A stretch of DNA of 64,000 nt from Sabulibacter ruber (GCF_017355955.1 NZ_JAFFID010000001.1:1054001-1118000); one strand, 5' to 3'; shown: positions 7,252 through 16,263, counted from the stretch's first letter. The notes: generated from the letters alone by a model not told the origin. Numbers and translations: made by a program.

Positions 7252-8365
7252 GCTGCTGGTACATACGCTTCTCTTCGTCTTAACGCTGGCCACCACCACG
7301 TTTGCGGGAGCAGAATGGCGGTACGGTAGGTCCTTCTTCTACGGCCCCGAAGGGTTTACCTGGATTCCTGACATTACGTGGGAGGAAGTAGGCGGAGGCA
7401 TGGTCTTCTCCCTGGCATTTTTGGGGTTTCTCACCGCCCATGAATTTGGCCATTATTTTATGGCGCAGTTCTATCGGGTACGGGTAACCCTGCCCTACTA
7501 TATCCCGGTGTGGCTGGGCGTCACGTTCGGGATAGGGACCATGGGCGCTTTCATCCGGATCAAGGAACGCATTTTCTCCCGGAAAGAGTTTTTCGACATC
7601 GGGGTTGCCGGTCCCCTGGCGGGCTTTGTGGTGGCGCTAGGGTTGTTGGTCTATGGGTTCACCCATCTCCCCCCGTTGGAGTACCTGTACCAGATCCATC
7701 CGCAATACCGCCTTTGGGGGCAGGACTATGCCTTGTACGCCTACAATCGCCCGGATGACCTTGCCCTGGGGCAGAACCTGCTTTTCTGGATCATGGAGAA
7801 ATTGCTGGCCGATCCGGCCCTGGTGCCCAGCCGCTACGAGATGACGCACTACCCCATCTTGTTCGCGGGTTTCCTGTCGCTGTTTTTCACCGCCCTGAAC
7901 CTTCTACCGATTGGTCAGCTGGACGGCGGGCATATTCTGTACGGCATGATGGGGTACGAACGCTTCAACCGCTTGTCTCCTATCCTTTTCATAGGATTCG
8001 TTTTTTACGCAGGCTTAGGCTTGCTTTCCTTTGAGATAAACCTGGAAGAAGATTGGTGGATGTGGGTAGGGTACCTGGTATACCTGCTTATTGTGTTCCG
8101 CCCCTTGTTCCCCGACCTAAAAAGAAGCGTTTTGGTGACCGCCGGGGTATTCTGCGGCCAAATGGCTATCCAGATCATGTGGCCCGAGGTGCAGGGTTAT
8201 AACGGGTGGCTGGTCTTTGGGCTTATTCTGTCTAGAGCTTTGGGAGTGTTTCATCCGCCCAGCCCCAATGAGGCACCCTTAGACCGTAAACGGATTCTAT
8301 TAGGTTGGATTGCGCTGGTGATCTTTGTCCTATGCTTCAGCCCGGCTCCTTTTATAGTTGATTGA
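7241..8365 (+). CDS. Site-2 protease family (M50) intramembrane metalloprotease
   Basis: 374 residues, very hydrophobic, with about seven transmembrane segments. The zinc-binding HExxH motif appears as 'AHEFGHYF' near residues 66-73 inside a membrane helix. The second motif, 'GQLDGGHI', with the third ligand aspartate, lies near 225-232. It has no PDZ domain, which places it with the SREBP-protease-like M50 proteins rather than RseP. Such enzymes cut membrane-bound substrates within the bilayer; the substrate here is unknown. It overlaps the HAD gene and ends before two strong hairpins that separate it from a convergent operon. Confidence 0.92.
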   Translation: MKRKLLVHTLLFVLTLATTTFAGAEWRYGRSFFYGPEGFTWIPDITWEEVGGGMVFSLAFLGFLTAHEFGHYFMAQFYRVRVTLPYYIPVWLGVTFGIGTMGAFIRIKERIFSRKEFFDIGVAGPLAGFVVALGLLVYGFTHLPPLEYLYQIHPQYRLWGQDYALYAYNRPDDLALGQNLLFWIMEKLLADPALVPSRYEMTHYPILFAGFLSLFFTALNLLPIGQLDGGHILYGMMGYERFNRLSPILFIGFVFYAGLGLLSFEINLEEDWWMWVGYLVYLLIVFRPLFPDLKRSVLVTAGVFCGQMAIQIMWPEVQGYNGWLVFGLILSRALGVFHPPSPNEAPLDRKRILLGWIALVIFVLCFSPAPFIVD

Positions 8366-8371
8366 GGTGAC

Positions 8372-8411
8372 CTGTTTTAAGCTTGTTTTTACCTAAATAA
8401 GCTTAAAACAG
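8372..8411 (+). terminator. Hairpin after the M50 gene; member of the palindromic repeat family
   Basis: CTGTTTTAAGCTT pairs perfectly (13 bases) with AAGCTTAAAACAG around a 14-base loop, seven bases after the protease stop codon. It belongs to a loose family of GTTTT...AAAAC palindromes found in many gaps of this window. Confidence 0.55.
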
Positions 8412-8494
8412 AACCTAGGTTCTACTGAAGGTAAACAAGGGAAGGGTTACAGTTTACTAAGTGGTGTAGCCCGAAATCCTTCCATATAGTACTT

Positions 8495-8556
8495 AAAAGA
8501 AAACCCCGTTTTGGGCCTGTTCTACAGAAAACAGACCCAAAACGGGGTTTTCTTTT
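8495..8556. terminator. Bidirectional terminator
   Basis: Perfect arms of about 21 bases (AAAAGAAAACCCCGTTTTGGG and its complement) surround a 20-base loop. A- and T-rich ends on both sides let it serve the plus-strand protease gene and the minus-strand rhodanese operon, which converge here. Confidence 0.85.
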
Positions 8557-8567
8557 AATGTTTTTGA

Positions 8568-8873
8568 TTAAGCCTCGTTATACGCCAGCATTCCACCCAG
8601 CACGTTACGCACGTTGGAGAAGCCGTTCTGCTGCATAATGGCCTGCGCGGTAGCAGAGCGCTTGCCGGAACGGCAGTGTACCAGAATCTCCTGGTCTTTG
8701 TATTCATCCAACTCGTGCAGGCGCTCTGGCAGGGAGCCCAGCGGAATCAATTTGGCACCGGCAATATTTTGTTCTTCGTGCTCCCAAGGCTCGCGCACAT
8801 CCAGGATAATGGGGGTCTCGTTGTTAGCCAAACGCTGTTTCAGTTCGGCGGCGGTGATATCTGAAGTAATCAT
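8568..8873 (-). CDS. Rhodanese-like domain protein
   Basis: 101 residues, a single rhodanese domain of the short GlpE/PspE type. The active-site loop is 'VHCRSGKRS' with the catalytic cysteine at 67, and the CH2A-like motif 'IILDVREPWEHEEQNIAGA' is at 22-40. It could carry a persulfide sulfur in the cytoplasm; no signal peptide is seen. Its ATG overlaps the stop of the upstream T9SS cargo gene (ATGA overlap), making it the last gene of the four-gene operon starting with the ligase at 14212. The link between a sulfur carrier and cell-wall genes is not obvious and may be only a transcriptional convenience. Confidence 0.92.
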   Translation of the reverse strand: MITSDITAAELKQRLANNETPIILDVREPWEHEEQNIAGAKLIPLGSLPERLHELDEYKDQEILVHCRSGKRSATAQAIMQQNGFSNVRNVLGGMLAYNEA

Positions 8874-10702
8874 CTTTGAAGGATTAGTTTAGCGGTTCTA
8901 AGTTGGTCACCTTTTCGGGCTTTTACAAGATAAATTCCAGGGGGCAGGCTCGCTGATAGGTTTACCTGTTTGCCCGCGGCAACTTTCGTCCAGGTCTGGA
9001 CTAACTGGCCGGTGGGCGAGAACAGCTGAACCTGGTCATAAGCTTCCTCTATAAACACCTCGCCCGAGGTAGGATTAGGATATAGAAAAGAAGTGGCTTT
9101 TTCAAGGTCAGGCGTTGAAGCGGTCAGCGTGCCGGTCATCACGGGCCTGATCAGGAGGGCTCCCCCCAAAGCCGGTACCGCTCCCCACTGGGTGGCCCCG
9201 TTCATGGCGAAAAGCTTTCCATCAGCATTCTCGTTCAGGTCAAAACCCACATTTACAAAGGTGGCTCCGGCAGGCTGCCGGTACCCAACGTAAAAACGGC
9301 CTTGCAAGTCTATCTGGCGCTCTAAGGTAACCTCCAGCCAGTTGCTCAACCCTGCCGCGGCCGGAACCGTGAAACGCTGCTCGTACACCGGTTGAGCGGC
9401 CGGATTGCCATTGTTATCAGTCCAGATGCGCAGGAACAACTCGGTGCCCGGGGTATTGGTGCCGGTAAAATAGATTCTCACGCTTTTCACCCGGTCTGGT
9501 TTGTTCAGGTCAAATTGGTAGGCCAACTGCACGGCCATGCTGGAGGGGTAACTGAATCCAGTCTCGGCGGTTCCATCGTCATAGGCATAAAAATCCAACA
9601 GATCGGTCTGGCGGCGCAGGGTATCGTTGTAGCGGGTGTAGAAGTTGGGTTCTTTGGTGTTCAGGAACACCATGGTCTGCAGGGAGTACGGCTGCGATTG
9701 GCTGCTCAGGAAAGCACTGGAAGGCGGGGCGGCAATGTCGGTTCTCACGCCTCCGTTCACGGGCGCACTTCCCCGCAAAAAGGTGTCTACGGCTGTGGTG
9801 CTCAGGTTCTGCACAAGGCCCCGCCAACTCAAGGCCGCCGGCACGTTGCTGAGGTTGGCCACCGCTGAACCAATCTGCTGCGCGGTTTCCCCTTCTGGGT
9901 TTACCAGGAACTGCCAAATAGGCATGGCCGTGTACCGCCGCAGCAAAGACGGGATTTGCTGGGTAAGGGCCACATCTGTGGTTTGCAGTTGCCCCTGGCG
10001 CCGGTTGCGGTCCAGGTACACGTAATCTACGTGCCAGACATCGCGCAAGCCGTTTTGCCGGCCACTGCTCACCCACCGGAACTGGAACCCGCTATGCAGG
10101 TAACGGGCTTCTTTGAGGGCTAGCATTACAGGAGCAAAATCGGTGCTGCGGCCGTTTCCTCTTTGGGTCCAGACTGAAGCCCAGGTGTTGCTGGCGTCCT
10201 TGAACTCCAACTGTAAAGAGTAAAGCCCGGAGCTGGAAAAATCTGGGGCATCTACCAGGCCACCTGCCTGCCAGTAAAAGCTGAGATAAATTGAATCCTG
10301 GGGTTGAAAGAAGCCTAAATTGATGGGCTTGGACGTAAGCGTATCGGTGGGGCCGGCCGTGTTGGCACTACCGTACGGAAGGCCATCGGCTTTTAAGCCG
10401 TCAAAGGAAGCGGCAAAAATGGTAGGCGGATTAGCGGCAAACCGATTAGAGACATTCACCCCTCCACGCGAATGCCAGCGAGCGGCATCTGGAGTACCAT
10501 CGGTTTTGGCAAAATCATCAAAAAACGGCAGGGAAAGGGTATCGCCGGAAGCGAGGGGCAGTGGCGTTTTGGTGGTGGGTTTACCAGAGGTAATGGTTGC
10601 ACCGGGCTGTGCGGGCAAACTGTTGAGCGGGGTGAGAACCTGAGCGCGGGCTGTCCATCCCCCGCCGATTAAAATCAAGAAGATGGTCAGCCACTGGCGC
10701 AT
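8870..10702 (-). CDS. Secreted protein with type IX secretion (T9SS) sorting domain
   Basis: 610 residues. The signal peptide is residues 1-20, ending 'GGWTARAQ'. A long beta-rich middle has an 'LSLPFFDDFA' start common to large secreted Bacteroidota proteins of unknown function. Around 380-520 is a jellyroll-like segment. The last 75 residues form a T9SS type A sorting domain: 'LYPNPTSGEVFIEE' begins it and 'LPPGIYLVKARKGDQLRTAK' closes it. The protein should cross the outer membrane through the T9SS and be anchored or released. No catalytic motif is recognised. It sits between the PASTA protein gene (4 bases away) and rhodanese gene (4-base overlap), so it is translated with them. Confidence 0.88.
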   Translation of the reverse strand: MRQWLTIFLILIGGGWTARAQVLTPLNSLPAQPGATITSGKPTTKTPLPLASGDTLSLPFFDDFAKTDGTPDAARWHSRGGVNVSNRFAANPPTIFAASFDGLKADGLPYGSANTAGPTDTLTSKPINLGFFQPQDSIYLSFYWQAGGLVDAPDFSSSGLYSLQLEFKDASNTWASVWTQRGNGRSTDFAPVMLALKEARYLHSGFQFRWVSSGRQNGLRDVWHVDYVYLDRNRRQGQLQTTDVALTQQIPSLLRRYTAMPIWQFLVNPEGETAQQIGSAVANLSNVPAALSWRGLVQNLSTTAVDTFLRGSAPVNGGVRTDIAAPPSSAFLSSQSQPYSLQTMVFLNTKEPNFYTRYNDTLRRQTDLLDFYAYDDGTAETGFSYPSSMAVQLAYQFDLNKPDRVKSVRIYFTGTNTPGTELFLRIWTDNNGNPAAQPVYEQRFTVPAAAGLSNWLEVTLERQIDLQGRFYVGYRQPAGATFVNVGFDLNENADGKLFAMNGATQWGAVPALGGALLIRPVMTGTLTASTPDLEKATSFLYPNPTSGEVFIEEAYDQVQLFSPTGQLVQTWTKVAAGKQVNLSASLPPGIYLVKARKGDQLRTAKLILQR

Positions 10703-10706
10703 AAGG

Positions 10707-11504
10707 TTAGTCTTGGATTGGGGCTACCGGTTGAGGCCCGGCCACCCAAATGTCTATGAATTCTCCGGTTCTGATCTTGGTTTTGATGCTATCGCCCGCA
10801 ATGGGTCTTTGCTTCAATACGGTGCCATTGGGTTCTCCGTTGGGTGAATCCATGTAGATAACGGTCCCAATCTGTAAACCTTGTCCGGTTACCAGCATGG
10901 TGGCCTCGTCTATGGGCATCCCTACCAACGTAGGCACGTCCAGTTCAGTATTGCCAAGGCCGTTTCCTACCTCCAGGTCTATACGGGAGCCTTTGGCCAC
11001 CGGGTCACCGGGCTTAATGTCTTTGCCGTTCACCATCTGGCGCAACACCGCGTTCAAGGCCAGATCTGGCACGTATTTGATCTCGCCCAGATTCAGGTCA
11101 TAGCTTTTCAGGATCATCTCGGCGTTCTTCACCGATCCGTCAATAAGCTTCGGCATTTTAATGAGCGGAGGATTCTTCATGTTGATGCTCACGTAGATCT
11201 TGCGGCCTTCTTTTACCTTCTCGCCCGCTTTAGGCTCCTGGGTGATGACGGTAAAAGGCGCTTTTCCCTGCTCATAGGTAGAATCGCTCACGTAAAAGCG
11301 CAGGTCCTTCTCGGCCAGGAAATCTTCCAGCTCCTCCACGCTCATGCCAGATAAGTTGGGCACCGTGATGGTCTCGCCGTGGTTGGTGGTGCTGGGCAGG
11401 TACACAAAGAAAAACAGGAACATCAGAAGCAACACAATGGCCACCATAATGGCCAGGTGCTTGATCACATCGCCCAGGCTTTGGGCTTTCAGAAAACCAC
11501 TCAT
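10707..11504 (-). CDS. Membrane-anchored protein with three PASTA domains
   Basis: 265 residues. A short cytoplasmic N-terminus is followed by one membrane helix (about 18-36) and then three PASTA repeats outside: near 42-110 ('ETITVPNLSGMSVEELEDFL'), 112-180 and 188-258 ('DVPTLVGMPIDEATMLV'). PASTA domains bind peptidoglycan fragments and beta-lactams in kinases and penicillin-binding proteins. Here there is no kinase or transpeptidase domain, so it may be a peptidoglycan-sensing or tethering protein. It begins eight bases after the D-Ala-D-Ala ligase gene, the supplier of the dipeptide stem, which supports a cell-wall role. A free-standing PASTA protein next to ddl is a pattern I believe recurs in this family of bacteria. 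Confidence 0.9.
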   Translation of the reverse strand: MSGFLKAQSLGDVIKHLAIMVAIVLLLMFLFFFVYLPSTTNHGETITVPNLSGMSVEELEDFLAEKDLRFYVSDSTYEQGKAPFTVITQEPKAGEKVKEGRKIYVSINMKNPPLIKMPKLIDGSVKNAEMILKSYDLNLGEIKYVPDLALNAVLRQMVNGKDIKPGDPVAKGSRIDLEVGNGLGNTELDVPTLVGMPIDEATMLVTGQGLQIGTVIYMDSPNGEPNGTVLKQRPIAGDSIKTKIRTGEFIDIWVAGPQPVAPIQD

Positions 11505-11512
11505 TTACGTAC

Positions 11513-14212
11513 TTATGAAATTACTTTTTTGGTGCGTTCCATGCCAAACTGCAGGATGCGGTCAATGAAATCGTATGGTTTATAGCCGTTGATAGCCGTT
11601 TGGTGGAAAATACACGTGGCAGGCGTCATACCCGGCAAAGAGTTCACCTCAATGATGATGGTCTCTACCCTACCGTCTTCAAACACGCGCACAAACGCAT
11701 CAATACGGGCATACCCTTCAATGCGCAGGATTTCAGCCACGCGTTTCAGGTCTTGTTTCACCAGATCAGAGATGCGCTGCCGCTCCACTGGGTCTTTGGC
11801 GTAACGGGCCGGCGTAATGTTCTGCCCCTCACCCGCCAGGAACTTCTCTTCCAGGCTCAGCACTTCTCCTTCGGCCAACGCTTCAGAAGCCTCAAATATT
11901 TCGTACTGGGTGCGGCCGTCCGGCGCGTAGCTGGTGAGCAAACCACCGGTGATTTCCAGGAAGTGCTTGGCGCCCTCTTTGGAGATGAGGTTCTCAATGA
12001 GGAAATAACCTTTGAGCGGCACCTCTTCCTTGAAACTGAGTTTGAGCACGCGGGCTGGCATTTCCGGGATTTCGATCTGATTTCTGAAAATCAGCTCAGA
12101 AAAGGCGGCCAGTTCCTCACGGTTCTTGATCTTCTTCACCGCCGATGAACAACCGTCATCCGCCGGTTTGGCGATGAACGGATAGCTGAAGCGCTCCTCA
12201 ATGTGCTGGAAGAACGCCTCGGGGTTTTCCTGCCAGTCGCGTTTGAAGGCCAGCATATGCTCTGCCACATGCACGCCGTGCTGCCGCAGAATCTTATTGG
12301 TCTCAAACTTGTTGATGGTCACCTGCGACGACTGAATGCCCGATCCGTTGTACGGGATGTGCAGTTTCTCCAGTTCGGTTTGCAGCACGCCATCCTCGCC
12401 GGGTCTGCCGTGTAGGGCAATGAACACCTCGTCTACCAGGCTGCGCAGCTGGTCATAGGTGAGGCGCTGTGGTTTCTGCAGAGAGTTGCCGGCGTACAGG
12501 CTGGTGATGCCCTTCGCTTCTTCTTTGATCTGCGCCAAAACCGGGTGCGTAGGCACGCCCGCCTCAGAAGCCTCAATTTTCTCTCGGATGTCATCGGCGT
12601 TGTCCTTCAACATGATGTTGATAGGAATCTGGTACAGCTGATGCGTCTCTTCGTTGCCGGTCAGGAAAATAGGAATAGGCTCGTATTTGATGGACGAGGA
12701 AAGTTTCTCGTAAATGTTCCGGCCGCTTTCCACCGAGATGTGGCGCTCAGACGAGTACCCGCCCATGATCACGCCCACCCGTATTTTGTCGTGGCGGTGA
12801 GCGCGCTCATCGGCCATGGCCGAATCCAGTCGCTTCAGCAGCGAGGTTAAATACGCCGTGTTCTTACCAGACTTCACCCGCTCGGCCAAAGACGTCCGGA
12901 TGATGTAAGTCAGGAACTGTGACGGGTTCAAGCCAATCTCGGCGGCCTGGTGGAAGAAGAACGAAGACGGCAACATACCCGAGGTAGTGTTCGGGTCGTT
13001 CAGGAAAATCTGACCATCGGCGGTGATGAAGCCGTCCAGACGCGCGTATACGTTGAAGCCCAGGCTGGTGTACAGACGCTCGCATTCCTGGCGAATCTGC
13101 TGGATCAGCTCGGTTGGTAAATCTATCGGCGTAATCTTGCGGCTGAGGCCCGGCAGGTATTTAGAGCGGTAGTCAAACACCTCCCCGCCTTTCCTAATCT
13201 CGGTAGGCGGCAAGGCAATGGGGTTACCGGTCTGGTCCTGCACCACAATGCAGGAGAACTCGCGGCCATTGATGAACGCCTCCACCAGCACCTGCGTCTC
13301 GCTCTCCACGTTGGTGAGCGTGAGCGATTCTGGGCCGTTTTGCCCAAAAGTGCGCGAAAGCAGCGAAAGCAGTTCCTCCGGCGCGTACACCAGTTCCCCG
13401 GTTTGGGTTTGAACCGGCAAGCCGATGCCCTCGCGGATGTCCGTCAGTGTTTTGATGAAGTTCAATTGCTGCGCCTGGCTCATGCCGTTCCACTCGTCTT
13501 TGCGGAGGGTGATAGAGAACAGGCTGCGCGCCACAGCTTCCTCAAACTGCTGCAGGTTTTTCTCTTTAATAATAGACACCCCAATGGAGGAACCCTGGTG
13601 CGGCGCCTTCAAGACCAGCGGCAACCCAAGATTACTTACCAGGCTGTCCAGCAAGGCGGCTTTGTTCTGGGTGGCGTGCCACTCCTGCAAGCTCAGGATG
13701 CGATAATCTGGCGTGGCAAACCCGTGCTGCTTGAGCAGAGCTTTCTGCGCGATCTTGTCAATGCCAATAGCCGAGGGCAGAATACCGGAACCGGAATACG
13801 GAATGCCGTACCACTCCAGCAAGCCTTGGATGCTGCCGTCCTCGCCGTACGGACCGTGTAAGGTCAGGAACGCGAAGTCAAACAGCTGCTTGAACTGGTG
13901 CGGATAAATGCGGGTCCCCACCTTGGCGGCGATTTCGTTCAGTTCTTCCTCAGTCAGTTTCCCCAGAGACTCCAGGTACATCTGCAGCCCGTGCTCCGTT
14001 TGCGGGAGCACGTCTACCGGCGGATAGAAATCGCGGATGGTGCCTTTGTAGATGAAGTGCCAATCCAGGAGGATGAAATTCCCGAGGCTGTCGGCGAACA
14101 CCGACACGGCCTCAAACAGGGATTTATCTAAATTATCGAAGACGGTGCGGCCGCCGGCGAAAGAGATTTCGCGCTCCCGGGACGGCCCACCGAAGATGAT
14201 TCCAATTTTCAT
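11513..14212 (-). CDS. ddl: Double-length D-alanine--D-alanine ligase (two ATP-grasp ligase modules)
   Basis: 899 residues from the ATG at 14212 (MKIGIIFGGPSREREIS); a longer frame from a TTG upstream lacks support. Two complete Ddl modules follow one another. Module 1 (about 1-465) has 'GGPSREREIS', 'LHGPYGEDGSIQGLLE', 'HQGSSIGVS' and the metal-binding end 'LNDPNTTSGM'. Module 2 (about 480-899) has 'GGYSSERHIS', 'LHGRPGEDGVLQTELE' and 'IIEVNSLPGM'. A usual Ddl is 300-370 residues. In module 1 the metal-ligand Glu of the NExNTxPG motif is Asp and the Pro is Ser, so it may be weaker or regulatory; module 2 keeps the standard residues. It joins two D-alanines with ATP for peptidoglycan. It heads an operon with the PASTA, T9SS cargo and rhodanese genes. 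Confidence 0.9.
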   Translation of the reverse strand: MKIGIIFGGPSREREISFAGGRTVFDNLDKSLFEAVSVFADSLGNFILLDWHFIYKGTIRDFYPPVDVLPQTEHGLQMYLESLGKLTEEELNEIAAKVGTRIYPHQFKQLFDFAFLTLHGPYGEDGSIQGLLEWYGIPYSGSGILPSAIGIDKIAQKALLKQHGFATPDYRILSLQEWHATQNKAALLDSLVSNLGLPLVLKAPHQGSSIGVSIIKEKNLQQFEEAVARSLFSITLRKDEWNGMSQAQQLNFIKTLTDIREGIGLPVQTQTGELVYAPEELLSLLSRTFGQNGPESLTLTNVESETQVLVEAFINGREFSCIVVQDQTGNPIALPPTEIRKGGEVFDYRSKYLPGLSRKITPIDLPTELIQQIRQECERLYTSLGFNVYARLDGFITADGQIFLNDPNTTSGMLPSSFFFHQAAEIGLNPSQFLTYIIRTSLAERVKSGKNTAYLTSLLKRLDSAMADERAHRHDKIRVGVIMGGYSSERHISVESGRNIYEKLSSSIKYEPIPIFLTGNEETHQLYQIPINIMLKDNADDIREKIEASEAGVPTHPVLAQIKEEAKGITSLYAGNSLQKPQRLTYDQLRSLVDEVFIALHGRPGEDGVLQTELEKLHIPYNGSGIQSSQVTINKFETNKILRQHGVHVAEHMLAFKRDWQENPEAFFQHIEERFSYPFIAKPADDGCSSAVKKIKNREELAAFSELIFRNQIEIPEMPARVLKLSFKEEVPLKGYFLIENLISKEGAKHFLEITGGLLTSYAPDGRTQYEIFEASEALAEGEVLSLEEKFLAGEGQNITPARYAKDPVERQRISDLVKQDLKRVAEILRIEGYARIDAFVRVFEDGRVETIIIEVNSLPGMTPATCIFHQTAINGYKPYDFIDRILQFGMERTKKVIS

Positions 14213-14504
14213 TAAGGCAAAGATACTGGTTTTTGCTCTTTCGTTCCTAGTGCCTGCGGTTCCCATCTGTGGCAAGCGGAAACAAAGGAAGCACAGCAAC
14301 TCTCAATAACAAACTTACGCCCGCCCCCTGTTCCGTTTTGAAGGGTATTTCTTAAGAATGAGCCAAAATCGGATGCCTCTATCCTTCTAAAGACCATCAG
14401 TTTATTTTTCCAGGGGTGACTTATCCTGCAGTGTTCTCCAATATTGGATTTTTATATATTTGGTACACTTTCTCACTTAACAATCACCGCACCCAACAGC
14501 CTGC

Positions 14505-15110
14505 ATGTCCTTAACCCTAAAAGCAACGCAAAGTAATCCCTTCCTTTTTATCCTTATTTCATGTTTTGCTATCTGCTTGCAAAGCCAGGCCCGGCAGGGG
14601 AACGCCCTGGGCTGTTGGATAGATTCATTGCACCACCGTAAAATTGTGTCACACGGAGGAAACATTGAGGGCTTTACTAGTTATTTTGCCAGCATCCCGG
14701 AAGAGGACATGAGCGTCATCTTGCTCAACAACATCTACAACCGGGAGATTGAATCCATTGGCCAGGCCATTTTCTCCATCATGCTAGGAAAGCCGTACCA
14801 GTTTTTCAATGAGGTTCAGCTACCGATAGAAACCCTGGAGAAATATGTGGGACAGTACGACGTCAATCCCAATTACCAGGTAAGGATTAGCCGTACCAAC
14901 AACCGCCTCTTCCTCGCCATCAACAACGGCACACCAATTGAGGTTTTTGCCGACAAAGAACATTCCTTTTTCGACAAAAACGAAGACCGAAGAATTAAAT
15001 TCACCGGGCAAAACGGCCAGATAAACCAAATAACTGTCATGCAGGGCTTAAGCACCAAGCGGGGTGACAAACTAGTGGACAGAATTGAAAAGACACCTAT
15101 AAAGAGTTAA
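14505..15110 (+). pseudogene. Serine beta-lactamase-family protein lacking its catalytic domain
   Basis: 201 residues. Residues 1-29 are a signal peptide ending 'CLQSQA'. From about residue 32 the protein matches the end of a class C beta-lactamase/penicillin-binding-like serine hydrolase: 'HRKIVSHGGNIEGFTSYF' contains the HGG motif (the KTG equivalent) and is followed by 'MSVILLNN' and then the C-terminal beta-barrel-like extension near 110-195. The SxxK and YxN motifs, which lie about 200-250 residues upstream in full-length members, are absent. The signal peptide is joined directly to the tail, as by an in-frame internal deletion. Frame and start are intact, so it may be expressed as a non-enzymatic secreted protein, but a decayed gene is more likely. 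Confidence 0.65.
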
Positions 15111-15289
15111 ACAATAACCACAAATACCTGGCAAACCTCCTTTGCCTGCTGTTCTGTTTCAGGACCGTTTTCAGGAAATCTGGCTTAAAACAGAAATGCC
15201 GCTGGAGCCTTGTTTGAGGTTGATTTTATTTATCTTGCTGAAGCTGTATAGATAACCCTAAGTTTGAGCATAGGTGTATGATAAGCTCC

Positions 15290-15311
15290 GTTTATTAAGT
15301 ATCCGTTTATT
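15290..15311 (+). repeat. Doubled left boundary of a cassette-like unit
   Basis: CCGTTTATTA occurs twice, with its GTTTATT at 15290-15296 and 15305-15311. The second copy can pair with AATAAAC at 15865-15871 at the far end of the lipoprotein unit, in the manner of the two halves of a cassette recombination site. The motif departs from the GTTRRRY core at one position. Confidence 0.35.
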
Positions 15312-15353
15312 AGGTAGTTAGCTTTAATTTAAATTATTAAGATAGGCTGATAA

Positions 15354-15857
15354 GTGAATTTGAAAAGGACATTGCTTTTGTTTATCCTGATTACGGTGGG
15401 TTGCAAAGAAAATAGTGAATCAAATTACAATAATGATTTGGAGGTGATATCTAATGTGATTACTTCTGATAAAAGATTGAAACGCATTTTAGATGAATAT
15501 ATTAAAGAGATTGACTGTGGTAATTATACACATAAAATATTCTTTGATCGAGTCAGGTATAACCAAACAATAATAACCCTGCGAAGTCTATCTTACGATA
15601 CGGCGTACATTTTAAAGCATAAGCCCTTGCTGCAAATAAAGTATAAAGACATACCTTTTTTAATTTTCAATGGCATGGAGGAGTATTTCAATGGGCAGTA
15701 CGACTTTGGGGAAAAGGGCAAAAATAATATCGACTGGTTTAATGAATCTCACAAACCCATGCAGTGGACTGTAGTAGATAGTGCTGGCGTGGTAAAGATT
15801 AACAAAGAAGGAAGCCTTCCTTACGTTGCAATACCAGGAGTTGGCTATTGCGACTAA
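15354..15857 (+). CDS. Lipoprotein of unknown function
   Basis: 167 residues starting with GTG at 15354. Signal peptide residues 1-16 end in the lipobox 'LITVGCKEN', so it is a lipoprotein of the inner or outer membrane. The mature part is AT-rich in coding and has mixed alpha/beta character without a known motif; aromatic residues cluster at 'MEEYFNGQYDFGEKG'. It is the only gene in a cassette-like unit (15306-15927) whose ends carry complementary heptamers. Function unknown. Confidence 0.65.
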   Translation: MNLKRTLLLFILITVGCKENSESNYNNDLEVISNVITSDKRLKRILDEYIKEIDCGNYTHKIFFDRVRYNQTIITLRSLSYDTAYILKHKPLLQIKYKDIPFLIFNGMEEYFNGQYDFGEKGKNNIDWFNESHKPMQWTVVDSAGVVKINKEGSLPYVAIPGVGYCD

Positions 15858-15864
15858 ACCTGTG

Positions 15865-15934
15865 AATAAACATTGTTCATAAGCCATGCTACGGCCGTAG
15901 GCCTCGCACGTCTCATGCACGAGGCCGTTAGGTG
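15865..15934 (+). repeat. attC-like element 1
   Basis: AATAAAC (15865-15871) is followed by ATTG, a GC-rich imperfect stem (GGCCTCG / CGAGGCC) and GAGGCCGTTAGGTGC. It aligns over about 60 bases with element 2 at 16294-16363, including CATAA, GCCAT, CGGCCG and the end AGGCCGTTAGG. The GTTAGGT core (15927-15933) fits the integron consensus GTTRRRY. Confidence 0.5.
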
Positions 15935-15954
15935 CAATAAGTAGTAAAAGATTG

Positions 15955-16263
15955 ATGGTGACACATTTCATTCAGATTTGTTTATTTATAACATTTGGAA
16001 TAACTCTCTTTCTGAAAGTTTATTACCACTTTCTACTTTACAAACAAAAGAACGGATACGAAACCAAGTTTTGGCAATTCTACATTAACCCGTTTAGTCA
16101 CTTCTTAGCAAGAATGCTTATTTATTTCCCTTTTTACTTATTTAAATCAGAAGAAGAAAAAGAAGAGTACAAGAGGTTGAGGAAATTAATTTTAGCTTAT
16201 TCATGGATAAACTTTCTTTCATTTTTAATACTTGCAGCATTTGCGATAAGTCAGGATAAATAA
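15955..16263 (+). CDS. Two-helix membrane protein of unknown function
   Basis: 102 residues from the ATG at 15955 (a TTG one codon earlier is possible). A membrane helix spans about 3-25 and another 78-97, with a basic loop between them ('YKQKNGYETKFWQFYINPFS') and a charged stretch 'KSEEEKEEYKRLRK'. The start lies 27 bases inside the left boundary of a 429-base unit (15928-16356), as is usual for gene cassettes. The unit ends, GTTAGGTGC and GCACCTAAT, are complementary except for one base. No family recognised. Confidence 0.65.
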   Translation: MVTHFIQICLFITFGITLFLKVYYHFLLYKQKNGYETKFWQFYINPFSHFLARMLIYFPFYLFKSEEEKEEYKRLRKLILAYSWINFLSFLILAAFAISQDK

